DNA of 64,000 bases. Source: Agaricus subrufescens. Taxonomy: Eukaryota > Basidiomycota > Agaricomycetes > Agaricales > Agaricaceae. Location: the NCBI GenBank assembly GCA_029945375.1, contig CM057057.1, positions 4,030,001 to 4,094,000 of the forward strand, read 5' to 3'. Made by a program: the position numbers and the translations under genes. Shown here piece by piece: positions 1-10,945 of this stretch. The notes under the pieces were generated by a model. The model saw nothing but the letters and a program-made list of their open reading frames with translations. It was not told where the DNA came from and did no database searches. Numbering within the stretch: the first letter of the stretch is position 1; every line of letters starts with the position of its first letter.

Positions 1-3000
1 GCCGAACCCCTTACCGACGCTATGGTCGATTTCTATCTTGCCTCTCAACAACGTTTCACTACAGATATTCAAGCCCACTACGTTTACAGTCCTCGTGAAC
101 TCACTCGTTGGGTTCGCGGTATCTACGAGGCCATTAGGCCCCTGGAAATCCTCTCGGTTGAAGGCCTCGTTCGTGTATGGGCACATGAAGCTCTCCGTCT
201 CTTCCAAGACCGCCTGGTCACCGAAGACGAAAAGAATTGGACCGATGAAAACATCGATTCCGCCGCTATGGAACACTTCCCAACAATTAACAAGGATGAA
301 GCTCTGAATCGCCCAATTCTATTCTCCAACTGGACATCGAAGAATTATATACCTGTTGACCGTGAAATTCTGCGGGAGTACACCAAGGCTCGCTTACGTG
401 TCTTCTACGAAGAAGAGCTTGATGTTCCTCTTGTTTTGTTCAATGATGTGCTTGATCATGTGCTTCGGATTGATCGTGTCTTCCGTCAAGTGCAAGGACA
501 CCTTTTGCTCATTGGTGTTAGTGGTAGTGGAAAAGTGCGTACTCTATTTGACCATCTATCTATATCGAGGAACTAACGGAAAAGTGTAGACTACGCTTTC
601 AAGATTCGTGGCATGGATGAATGGTTTAAGCATTTTCCAAATTAAAGTATCTAACAAGTACACTGGAGATGACTTCGACGAGGATTTAAGGACAGTCTTA
701 AGGCGGGCTGGGTGCAAGGGAGAGAAGATTTGCTTTATCATGGATGAATCCAATGTCCTCGACTCTGGGTTCCTCGAGAGGATGAATACGCTGTTGGCCA
801 ACGCTGAAGTGCCCGGTCTGTTTGAAGGAGACGAACACGCAGCGTTGATGACTGCCTGTAAAGAAGGATCTCAACGGGATGGTCTTATGCTAGATTCACC
901 GGAAGAGCTGTATCGATGGTTCACACAGCAGGTGGCAAAGAATCTCCATGTAGTCTTTACGATGAACCCACCGGAAAACGGTTTAGCCTCAAGAGCTGCG
1001 ACATCTCCTGCCTTGTTCAACCGTTGTGTACTGGACTGGTTTGGTGACTGGTCGGACCAAGCGCTATACCAAGTTGGTTCCGAGTTCACGCATGTGCTTG
1101 ATCTTGATCTTCCTGCTTATAACCCACCGGTTCATTTCCCTGTTGCCTACCGAGGATTGTCGATGCCACCGCTCCATCGTACTGCCGTCGTCAATGCTTT
1201 GGTCCATGTTCACCAATCACTTCATCAGGTAAATCAGCGGCTCAGCCGTCGTCAGGGCCGGTATAATTATGTTACGCCCCGTCACTATTTGGACTTGTGA
1301 GTATCAAGCCTTTTCGATATATGTTTGAGAATCTTACACGTTGCTCTAGCATCAACCATTATGTCAAATTGTATACGGAGAAACGCGATGAGCTCGAGGA
1401 GCAACAAAGGCATTTGCACGTTGGCTTGGATAAACTCCGGGACACTGTCACCCAGGTCGAAGATCTGCGCAAGAGCTTGGCTAGTAAAAGATCTCAACTT
1501 GAGGCCAAGAACAAAGAAGCCAATGAGAAGCTCCAACGCATGGTTGCTGATCAGCAGGAAGCTGAGCAGAAGAAGGCGGCGTCTATCGAGATTCAAGCCG
1601 CATTGGTGGAACAAGACCGCAACATCGCGGAACGTCGAGCTGTTGTAATGGCTGATCTTGCAGAGGCAGAGCCTGCAGTCGTAGATGCCCAAGCTGCTGT
1701 CAGCAACATCAAACGACAGCACCTTCAGGAAGTCCGTGCTATGGCTAATCCTCCAGAGGCCGTGAAAGTCGCCATGGAATCTGTTTGTACCATACTCGGC
1801 CACAAGATAGATAGCTGGCGTACCGTCCAGGGTATCATCCGGCGTGATGATTTCATACAGAGGATCGTCAATTTCGACACGAATACCCTGACAAAGGGAC
1901 TCAGGGAAACCATGAAGCGCGATTTCCTTAGTCGGCCCTCGTATAAATTCGAAACCGTCAACCACGCGAGTAAAGCTTGTGGTCCATTGGTCAAGTGGGT
2001 CATCGCACAAGTTCGCTTCTCGGAAATCCTCGACAAAGTCGAGCCTCTGCGCAACGAAGTACAGTCTCTAGAAAATCAGGCGGAAACCACCAAGAAACAG
2101 GCTGCCGCAATTATCGACATGATCGCTGAGCTCGAAAAGAAGATTGCAAGGTACAAGGATGAATACGCTCTCTTAATCAGTGACGTTCAAGCCATCAAGG
2201 CGGAAATGGAGCGTGTCCAGGGCAAGGTGGACAGAAGTATGAAATTATTAGAGAGTCTCTCTTCTGAAAGGAATCGTTGGGAAGCTGGAAGTCGTACTTT
2301 CGATGTGGAAATGAGTACAATTGTTGGAGATGTCCTCCTTTCTGCCGCTTTCTTAGCCTATGGAGGCTTCTTTGACCAACACTACCGCGAGATGATGTGG
2401 CAGGAATGGTCAGGCCACCTTGCAGATGCGAATATCAAGTTCAAGCACGAACTCGCATTCACGGAGTATCTCTCTACTGCAGACGATCGTCTCAGCTGGC
2501 AGTCCAAATCGCTACCATCCGATAATCTGACCACAGAGAATGCTATCATGCTCAAACGATTCAACCGTTACCCTCTGATCATCGATCCTACCGGACAAGC
2601 CACAACCTTCCTTCTCAACGAGTATAAGGAACGGAAAATCACAGTCACGAGTTTCCTGGATGAAGCTTTCCTGAAGGTGTTAGAAAGTGCTTTGCGCTTC
2701 GGTAACCCTTTACTCATCCAAGACGTTGAACATCTTGATCCCATCCTCAATGCCGTCCTGAACAAGGAGATCAGGCGTACAGGTGGTCGTGTCCTCATTC
2801 GTTTGGGAAATCAGGATATAGATTTCTCCCCATCATTCACCATGTTCTTGTCGACCAGAGATCCCTCTGTGGAATTTTCTCCTGACATCTGCAGTCGTGT
2901 GACATTCGTCAACTTTACCATGACTAGAAGCAGTCTACAGAGTCAATCGCTTGACCAAGTCCTGAAAGTGGAACGCCCCGATACAGAACGCAAGAGGACT

Positions 3001-5954
3001 GATCTCATGAAGATACAGGGTGAATTCCGGCTTCGACTTCGCACATTAGAGAAACTACTTCTCCAAGCCCTTAATGAGTCTTCAGGAAATATCCTAGACG
3101 ACGACAAAGTTATAGACACGCTGGAGACCTTGAAGCGCGAAGCAGCAGACATTACTCGCAAAGTCGAAGAGACTGATATCGTCATGAAAGAAGTGGAACA
3201 AGTCACAGCCGAATATCTACCATTGGCACAGGCCTGCAGTTCTGTCTTCTTTGTGTTGGAACAACTCAATATCGTGAACCACTTCTACCAATTCTCCCTC
3301 CGTTTCTTCCTCGACATCTTTGATTATATCCTTCATCATAATCCTAACCTCAGAAACGTTTCGGACCATAACGCCCGGAGAGGAATTTTGCTCAAAGATC
3401 TTTTCCTCATTGTATACAAGCGAACGTCTCGCGCACTGTTATATCAAGACCATGTGATGCTTGCAGTTCTTCTAGCGCAAGTCAAGCTACGAGGCGTTGA
3501 AGAGATTGGGGATGAACTTGAATTCTTCCTGGAGAGTGGGGACGGTGTAACAGCGGCATCCCAGACAACCCAACAAAATATTTCCGTTTTGTCACCAGAC
3601 CAAGCCTTGCGGCTGGAAAATTTTGCGAAGCACTCCATTTTCAAGCCGGTCCAAACACACATAGCTGATCACGAAAGCGAATGGGCATCATTCCTGGAAG
3701 CGGAAACACCTGAAAGAAACGTACCTACTCCTTGGGACCCAAGTACTCGTGAGTAGCTTTGGTTTTATGCTGTAACTTAATTAATCTTCCCCTATTAGCT
3801 GCCGTTGAGGCTATTCGTGCCCTTTTGATCATTAAGTGCTTTAGGCCTGATCGATTACTTCAAGCTACTTCAATGTTTGTTCGAGATGTTTTCGAAACTG
3901 ATCTCGCAGAAGTCTCCGGTTATGAGCTGGGTGCTATTGTTGCCGATGAAGTTCTACCCGCAACACCCGTGTCCCTCGTATCAGTCCCTGGATACGACGC
4001 AAGCTACCGTGTTGAGAACCTTATCAAAAACACTAATGCTCGTTCTACCTCTGTTGCCATGGGTTCACAAGAAGGGTTCACACTCGCTGACCAAGCTATC
4101 GCTGCCGCGTCTAGACAGGGCACCTGGGTCTTGCTCAAAAATGTTCATCTTTCGCCAAGTTGGCTAGGTCAATTGGAGAAGAAGCTTCAGACACTGAATC
4201 CTCATCGCAATTTCCGGCTTTTCCTCACGATGGAGGCCAATCCGTCCATTCCGGTCAACATCTTACGACAATCCCGCCTCATTATGAATGAACCACCACC
4301 AGGGATCAAGGCCAACCTTCTTGACTCACTTAGTACAATTACCTCGTCCAAGCTTTCTCAGGGTCCCGCTGAAAAAGCTAGGCTTTATTTCCTGCTTGCT
4401 TGGTTCCATGCCATTGTACAAGAACGCCTTCGTTACGTTCCTCTTGGCTGGAGTAAAAGCTACGACTTTAATGACTCTGATATGTCTTCTGCATTCAACA
4501 CCATTGATGTATGGCTCAACATGGCAGCTCGAGGGAAGACTAACGTTGACCCCGCAATGATTCCCTGGGATGCCTTGCGCACTCTGATCAAACAGTCTGT
4601 GTACGGTGGCAGAGTCGATAGTGAATTCGATCAAAGGATCCTTGATGCATTTGTAGATGGCCTCTTCACACCCATGGCTTATAATGTCGACTTCGATCTC
4701 ATTCCCACTTTGGCTGGTCAACAGCAACTGTTGGCTGTACCAGATGGAACGAAGATGGAACATTTCCTATCTTGGGTACAAGCCCTTCCCGATCGTGAGC
4801 CACCATCATGGTTAAGCTTGCCACCTACTGCGGAGCGCGTTATTGCCATCGCACAAGGTTTGCCCCATCACGCTCAACTAGCAAACTGCGCTCATGCATA
4901 CTGTCACAGGTAATGAATTACTCGGGAAATTAAGAAAGATGCGGATGCTCGCCGATGACGATGACGAGGTTGTCTCCACGACAGCTGCCAAGTCTCAAAC
5001 TGCCCAGCCAGCATGGATGAGGACACTTCATGAGCGTTGCCGCGAGTGGCTCGATCAACTTCCCTCGGTACGTCAATTTTGGGTAAGATATTACATGTTC
5101 TCACTCACGATATCAGCAATTTGCTACCCTTGCCAAGCAATCATCGGATAGCCAAGATCCTCTTTACAGACTATTTTCGCGCGAGGGATCTGTCGGTCAA
5201 AAGCTTCTTGATCAAGTCAGGAAAGATTTGACGGACGTTGTCAAAGTTTGCCGAGGAGAACTAAAACAAACCAATCACCTGCGCACACTCATGAGTTCTT
5301 TAACCAAAGGTATAGTTAACATGCGCCATAACGTGAAGTAGAGCTCACCACCCGCCACTTGACAGGCACTATCCCTGAACATTGGAGAAGGTATACAGTC
5401 AACAAAACTATGGCTGTCACAGGGTGGATCGCAGATTTTGCTCGCCGCTTGCAACAGCTCGATCATATTGCCAAGGTGGACAATTTAAGCAATGTAGAAG
5501 TATGGTTAGGAGGGTTGTTCTTCCCCGAAGCGTACATCACCGCCACGCGGCAAGCTGTTGCCCACCGAAAGAAATGGAGTCTTGAGACCCTCCATCTTCG
5601 ACTGGATCTAGAGCGTGTAAATGACCCTGAAGCATTCATAGTCGACGGTGAGTCAATTTAACTCTATCTGGCACAGACGGAGTTACTCAAAACGTTGTTG
5701 CAGGGTTGGCCCTCGAAGGTGCCTCTTGGATGACTGACAAACTCGTCCTTAACGAGGGTGAAGTTGTCAGACTCAATGCCTCACAAATACGTTGGGTTCA
5801 AGCCGACGAATCTGCGCGCGAGACGCTTGTCAATTTGCCAGTCTACTTGAATGGCGACAGAAGCAATGTGTTATTCACTGTTGATCTACCTTTCGACCGT
5901 AACGCGGGGCCGCTGGTGGCAATGAGGGCAGTTTGTTTGACAGCTGGGGGCTAG
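1..5954 (+). CDS. DYN1: Cytoplasmic dynein heavy chain, C-terminal part (5' end outside window)
   Basis: Minus-end-directed microtubule motor. Exons: 1-534, 590-1296, 1350-3748, 3799-4857, 4910-5067, 5117-5309, 5366-5647, 5704-5954; they keep one frame and give 1860 visible residues, stop TAG at 5952. The reading frame is open at base 1, so the gene starts upstream. Order of parts: end of AAA3; AAA4 with P-loop GVSGSGKTT, split by the first intron (514-534 plus 590-595), and Walker B FIMDESN near 735; stalk coiled coil CC1 (about 1370-1730); microtubule-binding domain (about 1740-2030, beginning MANPPEAVK); CC2 (about 2035-2270); AAA5; AAA6; C-terminal domain. The conserved junctions ([26 protein letters not shown]) support the splice choices. 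It is convergent with THR1, 134 bp away. Identification is secure; exact symbol follows yeast use. Confidence 0.96.
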
Positions 5955-6088
5955 AGTTTCACTGCGTGCATCACGATTGAATTGATTATCCTAGCTAATG
6001 TTTTATGCTTCAGATACCCTTATTGCTTCAACTTTCATTTAGACTGCAATCGCTTCACTGTTTTTGGAAGGAATCACTGTTAAGTTCA

Positions 6089-7268
6089 TTAGAGCTCCTG
6101 TATAACGCTACAACCACCCGTAACTTCGAGTAATTTCCAATCTATTTCAATGTTATTTTGTCTGAAAATGACGCGAACGTCTTCGGCAATGGCCTCGAAG
6201 CCGTGTGTGGCGAGGGCAAGAATAGTAGGACCTGCGCCGGAAAGGCAGATACCTAATAGACCTGGGTGGGTGAATGGGGTGATCTGAGATGTTACCTCCG
6301 GCAGTCCAGGAATCTGAGACCATCTTTTTAGTAAGATTAACACAGCGGAGAAATTTTTGCCTACAAGAGTCTTCCTGTACGGCTGGTGTACACGATCTTT
6401 CATTGCGTCGTAAATGAGATCGGGATCAGGAGGTGTTTGGGCAAGGGCAGTTGTGAGCACAGCCAGTCTTTGCATATTAAAAACCTGCCATAAGAAAATG
6501 AATTGGGTGAAGAGATAGGGATAGGGAAACACCAACTAGGTCTTTTCTTGAATATTCTGTTGGTAGTACGCCTCTTGCTTTAGCTGTACTAAGTTCAAAT
6601 CGGGGAATGATAGCGACGGCTTTGATACCCTCCGACCAACCAAATTTGACATAATGGCCGATGCCAAAGGGTGGTCGAGGTGGATTCAAACCCCAATCTT
6701 CACCAGCATCGGGTGGGTATTCCGGTAAAACCTCACTTAGAGGAACGCTCGCTGCTAAACTAGCAGCTTCATCCAATTCCTTCAAATAAGATCCAACGAA
6801 TCCGCCCACTAGAGCGGCAGTGACATTATCGGGGTGACGTTCAACCATCAATGCAAAGTCGAGTAATCTCGCTGTCGGGAGATTGAGGTTTCCGAGAATG
6901 TTGCCGAGAAGTACTCCTGCTATGACGGCTGCTCCAGATGATCCTAGTCCTCTACCGAAAGGGATTTCATTGTGTGCGTGAATGGAGAGGTTGGATGGGA
7001 ATCTATTGATATCGTGACATCGAAGAACGTAGAGGGCTACGCGCGTTGTTAGGTTTTTGTACGCATCTAGGGGAACTTCGTCGGCGCCTTCTCCAGAGTA
7101 AGTGATTTTAGGTTGGATATAAGTGGCGGTAGAAGCGGGTGCCGTGTCGACAGTTACTGTGAGGGTGAGGAGTAAGGAAAGCGATAGGCCGACAACATCG
7201 AAACCTGGCCCGATGTTGGCCGATGTAGCTGGTACTTTGATAGTGTACCTGCGAATGGATGTTGACAT
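6089..7268 (-). CDS. THR1: Homoserine kinase (GHMP kinase family)
   Basis: Phosphorylates homoserine to O-phosphohomoserine in threonine synthesis, in the cytosol. Exons 6537-7268 and 6089-6484; the intron 6485-6536 must start at GTTGGT because only this phase continues into VFNMQRLAVL, as in the family. Product 375 aa, the usual length. Near the N-terminus is PATSANIGPGFD; the ATP-binding GHMP motif is PFGRGLGSSGAA; the C-terminal substrate segment reads SGAGPTILAL. I chose the ATG at 7268 (MSTSIRRYTIKVPAT); another in-frame ATG lies three codons upstream at 7277. The gene follows the 7596-9818 orphan on the same strand with a 327 bp gap. Confidence 0.95.
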
Positions 7269-7595
7269 TGTCTCCATCTGAAAAGAGGTATTCTCGGCCT
7301 GGTGGCAGGCGACTGAGTCACAAAAAAATGCAAGGCCGAAAACCCGATCGAAAGGAGAGACAGTTCATTCCGAAGTTTGAGCGCCTCAAAAGAAACATTG
7401 TCTACGTGACTTCTAATGGTCTGCGTTTGTTCTACTATATGCTTGACTAGTAATATAAGCAGCAGTACGATAAGTGTTTAGCCCTTACATATACATCGAA
7501 CCGGGAACCGAAAACCGACTTCAAGGAACAAAAATTGCGGAATAAAGACACAATTAACTTAAACCTTTTTTGAATGAGAGACGAGAAGAGAAGGT
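7269..7595. other. Intergenic gap, THR1 promoter side
   Basis: 327 bp between the stop of the upstream orphan and the THR1 start, both on the minus strand. It should hold the orphan's 3' UTR and the THR1 promoter. A short plus-strand ORF here has no recognisable features. I see no RNA gene. Confidence 0.5.
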
Positions 7596-9818
7596 TTACT
7601 TCGCGGAGGTTTGCGGTGTCTGATACGCTCCGTAATAACTCTGTTGCGTTTGGTATCCATTCGCGACGGGCAAACCTGTCGTTGCCGTTCTCATACTGAC
7701 GGGCAAAGTGGGGGCCATACCGCCCTGGGCCTGGCCCGGATACCCAACCCAAGCTCCTGTTCCAGCCTTATTCGTTGCAACGGTATTCGCGACGGCTGGT
7801 GTCGTGACCGTGCTGGTCAAATTCCCAGAAGCCTTCTGTTGCTGCGGCTGCTGATAGTATCCACCATAAGCCGTCGTCGGAGCTGTTGGTTGAGGAGTTC
7901 CTCGACCAGCTGATGCTGTTCCCGTCGCGGCAGCAGCAGCAGCTTGCGAGTACTGAGCATGAGCAAACCAATTCGAGTATGCCGCATAAGGTTGTTGACT
8001 TGTTGCCCCAGCTCCATAAGCTTGTTGCCCATAATATTGTTGTTGTTGTTGTTGTTGCTGTTGCGCGCCTTGCATATAGTTCTGATAGTACGAGGCATTG
8101 TTCGGTTTGTATGCAGAGTATGTCGCAGCGTTATTAGCGGTAGCAACCGCGGGGCGGTATGCTTGAGCTTGTTGGGCTTGATATGCATAGGTGTAACCAG
8201 CATACGGAGTGGTGGTGGGTGCGGCAGCCGAAGTCGAGGGAGTGACAGAGCTGGGCGCTGGGGATGATGACGAGGAAGTTGTTGCTGGCACAGCGGAAGT
8301 AGCTCGAACCTTGACAGTTGAATCATCGCGAAGGGCAGACAATCGCGTGGGTACTAATGTTCCTCGCCAGCTGGACCGAGGCTCTAATGCGAGGGATTTA
8401 TGTAATTGACGCAGAACAGAGGTGGGTGGCACGAGGGATATGATCTGACCGCTGGCAGCTCGAGGTCGAAGCGAGGTAAGCGTCTCGAGAGATTCCAAGA
8501 TGTTATGAGCTATGCGGAGAATGAATGAACGATGAGATGAACAGATACGTCAGACATACCAATCTCCCATTCCTCGGAATGCTGATCAAGGGTGGTGGAA
8601 GCTGCGTCAGGTTTAATCAGACGGCTGACTTGAAGTTCCTGTAGTTGTACGAGTGCACGTTGGTTGCGTGACAACAACTCGTCGACAAGGTTCTCGAGTT
8701 CGGTGTTATCTAGTGCAGCCTTCAGGCTCTGGATGGTCTCAGGGGTAAACATCTCGCCGAGTTCTGTATCAGCATCGAACTTTGCCTCCACAGAGAGCTC
8801 TGATTCCTCAGGTTCCGTGATAGCCCCTCTGTCTAGCTCGACCTGTTTTTGAGTTTTTCGTTCATGCCTGTACCACAGGATCTCTCCTAACTCGCGACGG
8901 CCAATGATCTCACAATCGTGGTCTATAGAGGGTGCAAAGCTAGCCCATGGCCCGTAGTCAAGGAAAGCACTGGAGGCGACATGTCTTTGAGTGGGGAGTG
9001 TTTTCTTTGGGTGGGAAGTGGTCGGGGCGTAGGAGCCAAGGGTTGGAGGAGGTTTAGGATCGTGCGAAGTGGACGGAGTGGGAAGAACGGCGACGAGCTC
9101 TGCGTGCCCTGTTGGGAGGTCTTTGAGATGAAGTGTCGGGGAAGTAGAGGGATGGCGCGAGTCGAGAGATGACCAATAGTCACCAGATGGGAGATGTTGG
9201 ACGAGGGCGTAGCGACGCTTGGCAAGGGACGGAGATTTTGGATCAGCTGAGGAAGAGTCTGGAGGCTGTTCGGGAAGGAGAGACTGGTTGTCCAAGGAGG
9301 CGGGGGGGATCTGGCAAGAGGCCTGGTCGAGAAGAGAAAGGGCGAGATTGCAAAAATGGAGCTGTTGGGAAGCGGTCTCGGACGGTTTTGAGCGAGGGTG
9401 GGAGGAAAGGGGACGGAGGTTGTTGATGGCGGCCTGTGGGAAGGAGGTGTGAGCGGGAGTGATGGTGATGGGAGATACATACCCGTAGGACGCAGAGGGC
9501 GTGGTGCTGGGGGTTTGCAAGGAGAGAGCGGAGGGAGAGGGAGTGGTGGGCGGTGGATACGAGGGGAAAGACGCGGTCGAGGAGGCCGAGCGCGTCAGAA
9601 CTGTGGAGGAGGGTGAGCGGGCGGCGAGGACGAGAGGGGCGGGCGTACTTTTCGAGGATATGGAGGATGCTGTGAGCGAGGGTGTCTGGGAGGACAGCGT
9701 CCGGGGAGGCGGGGCCCGTGCGCGCGATTTTCTGCGCTCTGTCGGGGGGCGGCGAGTTGCGTTTGCGTTTTCTGGAGAGCGCGTCTGGATTTGCAGCCGT
9801 GCGGGTTGCGCGAGCCAT
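7596..9818 (-). CDS. Unrecognised nuclear-looking protein with Q/A-rich C-terminal tail
   Basis: Three exons, 9483-9818, 8560-9433 and 7596-8509, with introns of 49 and 50 bp; lengths sum to 707 codons plus stop. The N-terminus carries basic runs (SRKRKRNSPPP, RAQKIAR) that look like a nuclear localisation signal. A folded-looking central part contains RRYALVQHLPSGDYWSSLDS and FLDYGPWASFAPSID, an acidic helix-rich stretch follows, and residues from about 440 on are Ala/Gln/Tyr/Thr-rich with a polyglutamine run encoded near 8037-8063. I do not recognise the family; a role in transcription or chromatin is inference from composition only. The start at 9818 has a good context (GAAATGG). The frame stays open upstream to 9995, but that would overlap the divergent mL43 gene, so I rejected a longer start. 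Confidence 0.8.
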
Positions 9819-9942
9819 TTCCTCTTTGCTCCCAGTTATCTTCACACCGCCGCCTCGACCAGCCTTTCGCACTCCGCTCCAGACTCCGACCTCCCGCCGC
9901 ACCCCGCCGTCCGTCACCCACTGCCGTCGCCAGCCCCGCGCG
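9819..9942. promoter_or_regulatory. Short divergent promoter region, orphan / mL43
   Basis: Only 124 bp separate the two start codons, so both transcripts must start here or within each other's leader. The stretch is C/T-rich on the plus strand and GC-rich; no TATA box is visible. Confidence 0.6.
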
Positions 9943-10420
9943 ATGCCCCCCGCCCAGCGCCTCCTCCGCGCCGCCCTCCGCTCCAGGCCCGCCAACGGCT
10001 ACTCTGCCTTCCTCCCCCAGATCAGGAAGCTCGTCTTCGAGTTCTGCGACAAGTGGCCCTCCTCCCACAACACCCGCACCTTCCTCCTCACCCGCCTCCA
10101 GCCTCTCGCCCGCGCAAACCCCCACCTAGAGCTTGTCGTCAAGCAGCGCGACCACAAGGAGCCCATCGTTCGCGGTTTCTATGGTGCTTCACTTTCTTTC
10201 ATCTGACAAATCGCGCTCATATCCCGCCCCAGTCAACGACCGCGACAAGGTCATCCCGCTCAATGGCCTTGAGGTAACCGCCATCCAGCAAAAAGTCCAG
10301 CTTCTACTCGATGCCTCGGGCGCAAAAATTAAACCTCTTAAACGTAGACCCGTAGAGAGCACCACCGTTTCTCCCAGAGGTATATGGAGTGGTCTCCACG
10401 CCGACAGGCCCATTCTATGA
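9943..10420 (+). CDS. MRPL51: Mitochondrial large-subunit ribosomal protein mL43
   Basis: Component of the mitochondrial 54S subunit (yeast MRPL51, human MRPL43; L51/S25/CI-B8 thioredoxin-like domain). Exons 9943-10183 and 10233-10420, intron 49 bp, product 142 aa, the usual size. Diagnostic stretches are FCDKWPSSHNTRTFL, PLARANPHLELVVKQRDHK, and EPIVRGFYVNDRDKVIPLNG across the splice. The N-terminus (LLRAALRSRPANGYSAF) is basic and hydroxylated, as for a matrix protein. The start is the first ATG of the conserved frame; an open frame upstream is GC-rich leader, not coding. Head to head with the Q/A-rich orphan. Confidence 0.93.
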
Positions 10421-10945
10421 TCTCGCTCCGGCCACCCCGCCAGTATCTGTATCTGTATACTCCCGAGTCTCCTCGCTAATGCAGCCTTGTGCCCTCAGTT
10501 GTGCCCTCCATATGCAATGCACGTGTCTTGAACCAGAATATTCTCATCAAAGGTAAATTTAACATCAAAAATCTTTGCCGTCCAAAGCTACAGTATACAC
10601 CCTGCATCCATATCATCTAATCGCACCCCTTCTTCCGCAATCTTCCATGACACGTTACAACTTGCTCCTTTTTCATCGCATCACTCTATTTCCCTAACAC
10701 GTGCGAACCATGCGGCTTTAGGTATGTAACTCGCCATTTTCCAAAATCAATAGACTGCGCTAGACTGTACTATGTACCACTAGACCCGCTTCTGAATGCC
10801 CACCTCTCCCCGGACTCTTCTCTCCGGATATAACCTAACTCTCCTTCCTGTCCTTCTAAAAGGGCCCTAGCTTGCAGTTCTCCGCCTTTTCCTCCCCTCT
10901 TTTCCCTGCCGCCCCCCAGGCCACCCCTCCTCCGCCCCCGCCACC
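10421..10945. other. Intergenic gap (525 bp)
   Basis: Lies between the mL43 stop and the Ser-rich orphan. The right half is strongly pyrimidine-rich on the plus strand (about 10795-10945), a common look for a basidiomycete promoter and leader. No gene or RNA seen. Confidence 0.5.

Noticed and set aside
1285..2010. 241-codon minus-strand ORF
   Set aside because: Lies fully antisense to the dynein stalk exon, which has strong family support; a shadow of a high-quality coding frame.
9682..10206. Longer plus-strand frame running into mL43
   Set aside because: The part upstream of 9943 is GC-rich leader overlapping the divergent orphan's first exon; family length and start support 9943.
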